Of a stretch of 14,049 nucleotides of DNA, positions 11,761 to 14,049 are shown one piece after another. The stretch comes from Chloroflexota bacterium (GTDB taxonomy: Bacteria > Chloroflexota > Anaerolineae > UBA4142). Both the position numbers and the translations under genes were made by a program. Numbering within the stretch: the stretch's first letter is position 1; each line of letters begins with the position of its first letter. The notes beneath the pieces were generated by a model that worked only from the letters and a program-made list of their open reading frames with translations, ran no database searches and was not told where the DNA came from. The stretch spans positions 1 to 14,049 of the forward strand of contig JACQGS010000012.1 of assembly GCA_016199405.1 (NCBI GenBank), in the 5' to 3' direction.

Positions 11761-13035
11761 ATGAGAACAGACGTAGACTATGCGCGCGAACTCGACCGCG
11801 CCGACCCCCTAGCGCGTTTCCGCGACGAATTCGTGATTGCCGATCCCGACACGATTTATCTCGACGGCAATTCGCTCGGACGTTTGCCCAAGCAGAGCGC
11901 GGCGCGTGTGCGCGAAGTAGTCGAGCAAGAATGGGGCACGCGGCTCATTCGCGGCTGGGGCGAGGGTTGGTTCACCGCGCCGCAACGCATCGGCGGAAAA
12001 ATCGCGCGCTTGATCGGCGCGCGCGACGATGAAGTCATCGTCAGCGATTCGACATCGGTCAACTTGTTCAAACTCGCGGTTGCCGCGTTGCACGCGCGGC
12101 GCGGGCGCACCGAAATCGTCACCGACAACTTGAATTTCCCGTCCGATGTGTACGTGTTGCAGGGCGCGTGCAAGATTGCAGATGGCAAATTGCAGATGGC
12201 GCGTTCAGAAGATGGCATCAGCGTTTCAACGGACACGCTTGCGCGTGCAATCAACGCGAACACCGCGCTCGTGTCGCTGACGTACACAGCGTTCAAGTCC
12301 GGCTATGTGTACGATATGCGCGCCGTCACGCAAATCGCGCACGACGCCGGCGCGCTGATGCTGTGGGATTTGTGCCATTCGGTCGGCGCGATGCCGCTCG
12401 CGCTGAATGAATGTGAAGTTGATTTAGCCGTCGGTTGCACGTACAAATATTTGAACGGTGGTCCAGGCGCGCCGGCATTTTTGTACGTACGCAAAGATTT
12501 GCAAGAGGGGGCGAATGGCGATTCGCCCCTCCAAAATCCAATTTGGGGTTGGTTCGGGCAGAAAGCACAATTCGATTTCGATTTGAACTACGCGCCCGCG
12601 CCCGGCATCGCGCGCTTTCTGACCGGCACGCCGACGATGCTTTCACTCGCGCCGATTGAGACGAGCGTGGATTTGATTTTGCAAGCCGGCATCGAACGCT
12701 TGCGCGCAAAATCGGTGCAGCAAACGGAATATCTGATCGCGCTGTGGGAAGCATGGCTCGCGCCGCTTGGCGTGTCGCTCAATTCGCCGCGCGACGCGCG
12801 TTGCCGCGGCTCGCACGTTTCGATTGGGCATCCGGACGCGTGGCGCATCAATCGTGCCTTGATTGAAGAAATGCAAGTGATTCCGGATTTCCGCGCGCCG
12901 GATAATATTCGGCTCGGCATCGCACCGCTGTATACGACGTTCGCGGAAATTCATGAAGGGATGGCGCGGTTGAGGAGAGTGCTGGTGGAGAGAGTGTACG
13001 AGAAATATCCGGCGACGCGGGCGGAAGTTACCTAA
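11761..13035 (+). CDS. kynU: Kynureninase
   Basis: A 424-residue PLP enzyme of aminotransferase fold type I that cleaves L-kynurenine to anthranilate and L-alanine (or 3-hydroxykynurenine to 3-hydroxyanthranilate) in the cytoplasm. Visible landmarks are D-G-N-S-L-G-R-L-P at 35-43, N-F-P-S-D at 125-129, the cofactor Asp203 in W-D-L-C-H-S-V-G-A, the Schiff-base Lys229 in C-T-Y-K-Y-L-N-G-G-P-G-A-P-A-F, W-G-W-F-G at 262-266, F-L-T-G-T-P, and the C-terminal R-G-S-H-V-S and D-F-R-A-P-D-N-I-R. ATG 11761 is preferred over GTG 11737, which lies in the repeat; the ribosome binding site is weak. An in-frame palindrome adds residues near 249-259, before the W-G-W-F-G motif. It follows tryptophan 2,3-dioxygenase, the enzyme two steps earlier in the pathway. 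No kynurenine 3-monooxygenase is in view, so the anthranilate branch is more likely. Identification is firm. Confidence 0.95.
   Translation: MRTDVDYARELDRADPLARFRDEFVIADPDTIYLDGNSLGRLPKQSAARVREVVEQEWGTRLIRGWGEGWFTAPQRIGGKIARLIGARDDEVIVSDSTSVNLFKLAVAALHARRGRTEIVTDNLNFPSDVYVLQGACKIADGKLQMARSEDGISVSTDTLARAINANTALVSLTYTAFKSGYVYDMRAVTQIAHDAGALMLWDLCHSVGAMPLALNECEVDLAVGCTYKYLNGGPGAPAFLYVRKDLQEGANGDSPLQNPIWGWFGQKAQFDFDLNYAPAPGIARFLTGTPTMLSLAPIETSVDLILQAGIERLRAKSVQQTEYLIALWEAWLAPLGVSLNSPRDARCRGSHVSIGHPDAWRINRALIEEMQVIPDFRAPDNIRLGIAPLYTTFAEIHEGMARLRRVLVERVYEKYPATRAEVT
12508..12529. repeat. Palindromic repeat inside the kynureninase gene
   Basis: GGGGCGAAT (12508-12516) pairs perfectly with ATTCGCCCC (12521-12529) around a 4-base loop, with a further G-U pair outside. 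It encodes about ten residues (E-G-A-N-G-D-S-P-L) that ordinary kynureninases lack at this surface-loop position. The stem resembles the outer arm of the livM-livG palindrome. Confidence 0.7.
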
Positions 13036-13108
13036 CCGCAGAGATCGCAGGGGCGCAGAGAAGAAATTGAACCGCAAAGGCGCGAAGAACGCGAAGGAAA
13101 AATCTGCC
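13036..13108. repeat. Dispersed repeats directly after the kynureninase stop codon
   Basis: CCGCAGAGATCGCAGGGGCG (13036-13055) repeats the element found directly after the dioxygenase stop codon (CCGCAGAGAGCGCAGAG at 11627). A related unit, AACCGCAAAGGCGCGAAG followed by AACGCGAAGG, continues to about 13098. Together the copies flank the kynureninase gene as direct repeats. The remaining bases to 13196 show no gene or clear promoter. Confidence 0.6.
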
Positions 13109-13196
13109 GAAGCCGATTGAGCGCGACATAGGGCTTGCTTATTTTGAGACATGCGATTCATAGTTGCATTACCCTGCGGGAAAAGGACAAAAGACA

Positions 13197-14049
13197 ATGA
13201 AAAAGTTATTCACCGGACGGAGGATTACGCACCTCAAGGAAGGGTTCAGAGGCAACCTTCCCTTCTTGGCAACAAATCCGTTGCCATTCTTCGTTGTTCT
13301 TTTTGTACTCACAATTGTTAACTTAATAGCCCAGCGACTAATTGATTGGCAAGAGTATTTCGTCTTGACCGAAATTGGATTCAGCGTTCTGGCTTTAACA
13401 ATGCCATGGGTGGCTGCATTTCTCTACAGAAAAACCCTCTCGCTCTCCCCCTCTCTTGGGAGCATGATAGACCTACCTTCTGAAGATATAGCTCGCTGGT
13501 TCCATACCCAAGTAGACTTCGTTTTCCGAAATATCTATTCCTATCCCGTATCTGTTTTGTTTAGTCTGGCTGCCATAACGACAATGCTCACTTTGGGAAT
13601 TCCATGGGCTGATATTCCTCGTATTATCTTCATTATCTTCTGGGGCATGTTTATGTTGGCAACTGGAATTGTTGGTTGGATTTATGCAGGGCTACTTTTC
13701 TTTCTATATCGATTGTGTGATCTCAATTTAAAGGGAGCACCCTTCGAGTCGCTCGACAAGGAGTTCAAGAATCTCAACGGTGTTTATCTTCAGATTTTTT
13801 TGCCCGGTGTTTTCTTGTACATAGGGATAGTCACTGCACTGTGGGCTTCAGGGGGACAATGGGTAGTACTTGAGCTTTCCTTAGGGCGTTTGTGGATATT
13901 CCCAATTGCAGGAGCAGTAGCAGGATTCTTTCTGGCGTCTCAATACCTCATCCATAGGCTAATGGCTCGCTCTAAGGAGCATCGGCTAGATGAGATAGAC
14001 AAACTCGTGAAAGAAACCTATGGAAATTGGCTTGCTGACCGTTCGGTAG
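13197..14049 (+). CDS. Multi-spanning membrane protein, unknown family, incomplete at window end
   Basis: An open frame of 284 codons runs from ATG 13197 past the end of the window. AGGA (about 13184-13187) precedes the start by roughly ten bases. After a basic, soluble start (M-K-K-L-F-T-G-R-R) there are about six hydrophobic segments: P-L-P-F-F-V-V-L-F-V-L near residue 28-45, a second near 58-75, a third near 118-135, a long pair from P-R-I-I-F-I-I-F-W-G to L-L-F-F-L-Y near 140-172, one near 199-218 and one near 232-255. A charged helix (R-S-K-E-H-R-L-D-E-I-D-K-L-V-K-E-T-Y) that could begin a coiled coil follows. I recognise no family and propose no function. Base and codon use are much AT-richer than in the kynureninase gene, like the membrane half of the HD-GYP gene, which points to separate acquisition. 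Confidence 0.75.
   Translation, partial: MKKLFTGRRITHLKEGFRGNLPFLATNPLPFFVVLFVLTIVNLIAQRLIDWQEYFVLTEIGFSVLALTMPWVAAFLYRKTLSLSPSLGSMIDLPSEDIARWFHTQVDFVFRNIYSYPVSVLFSLAAITTMLTLGIPWADIPRIIFIIFWGMFMLATGIVGWIYAGLLFFLYRLCDLNLKGAPFESLDKEFKNLNGVYLQIFLPGVFLYIGIVTALWASGGQWVVLELSLGRLWIFPIAGAVAGFFLASQYLIHRLMARSKEHRLDEIDKLVKETYGNWLADRSV

Noticed and set aside
1..14049. CRISPR array, insertion sequence, prophage or canonical defence system
   Set aside because: No regularly spaced repeats, transposase, integrase, restriction-modification, reverse transcriptase or phage structural motifs were seen. The repeats are short palindromes without enzymes of their own.

Overview
The window looks like chromosome from an uncultivated, moderately GC-rich bacterium, most plausibly of the Chloroflexota (Anaerolineae-like). 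This is inferred from codon habits dominated by GCG/CGC, an HD-GYP gene next to a DUF5317 gene, Tat-type lipoprotein transport, and abundant short palindromic intergenic repeats of the 'CCGCAGAGA...' kind. No rRNA, tRNA, CRISPR array, transposase or phage gene was seen.

Layout. (1) Positions 1-950: a 38-codon SpoVT/AbrB-like fragment with its own ribosome binding site, an SRPBCC-like hypothetical protein, and a palindromic repeat. (2) 956-1492, minus strand: a macro-domain ADP-ribose hydrolase. (3) 1493-1886: a gene-free spacer by length, but with divergent promoter-like sequences, a small structured RNA segment, a possible 29-residue membrane peptide and an 11-bp hairpin. (4) 1887-3754: a membrane HD-GYP phosphodiesterase whose sensor half differs sharply in base composition from its catalytic half, then a DUF5317 membrane protein. 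(5) 3771-9451: a good sigma-70-type promoter, a hairpin-rich leader, a 3'-truncated creatininase-family gene and a complete five-gene LivKHMGF-type ABC importer. (6) 9464-10030: a DUF3800 protein attached to the importer operon. (7) 10031-10153: a candidate small RNA on the minus strand with a consensus promoter and an intrinsic terminator. (8) 10160-13035: a tryptophan 2,3-dioxygenase with a duplicated N-terminal module, then kynureninase. (9) 13197 to the end: an AT-richer multi-spanning membrane protein that runs off the window.

How the genes may work together. The dioxygenase opens the indole ring of tryptophan to N-formylkynurenine. A formamidase removes the formyl group, and kynureninase cleaves kynurenine to anthranilate and alanine. 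The formamidase is the missing step here. The only amide hydrolase in view is the truncated creatininase-like gene, which is a tempting but unproven remnant. The importer lies just upstream on the same strand and could bring in tryptophan, kynurenine or another amino or aromatic acid. That link rests on gene order only.

The most unusual features are the two-module dioxygenase, whose modules appear to hold complementary parts of the active site and are joined by a linker encoded by a palindromic repeat; a second palindrome in frame inside kynureninase; the candidate small RNA divergent from the dioxygenase gene; and the composition break inside the HD-GYP gene.
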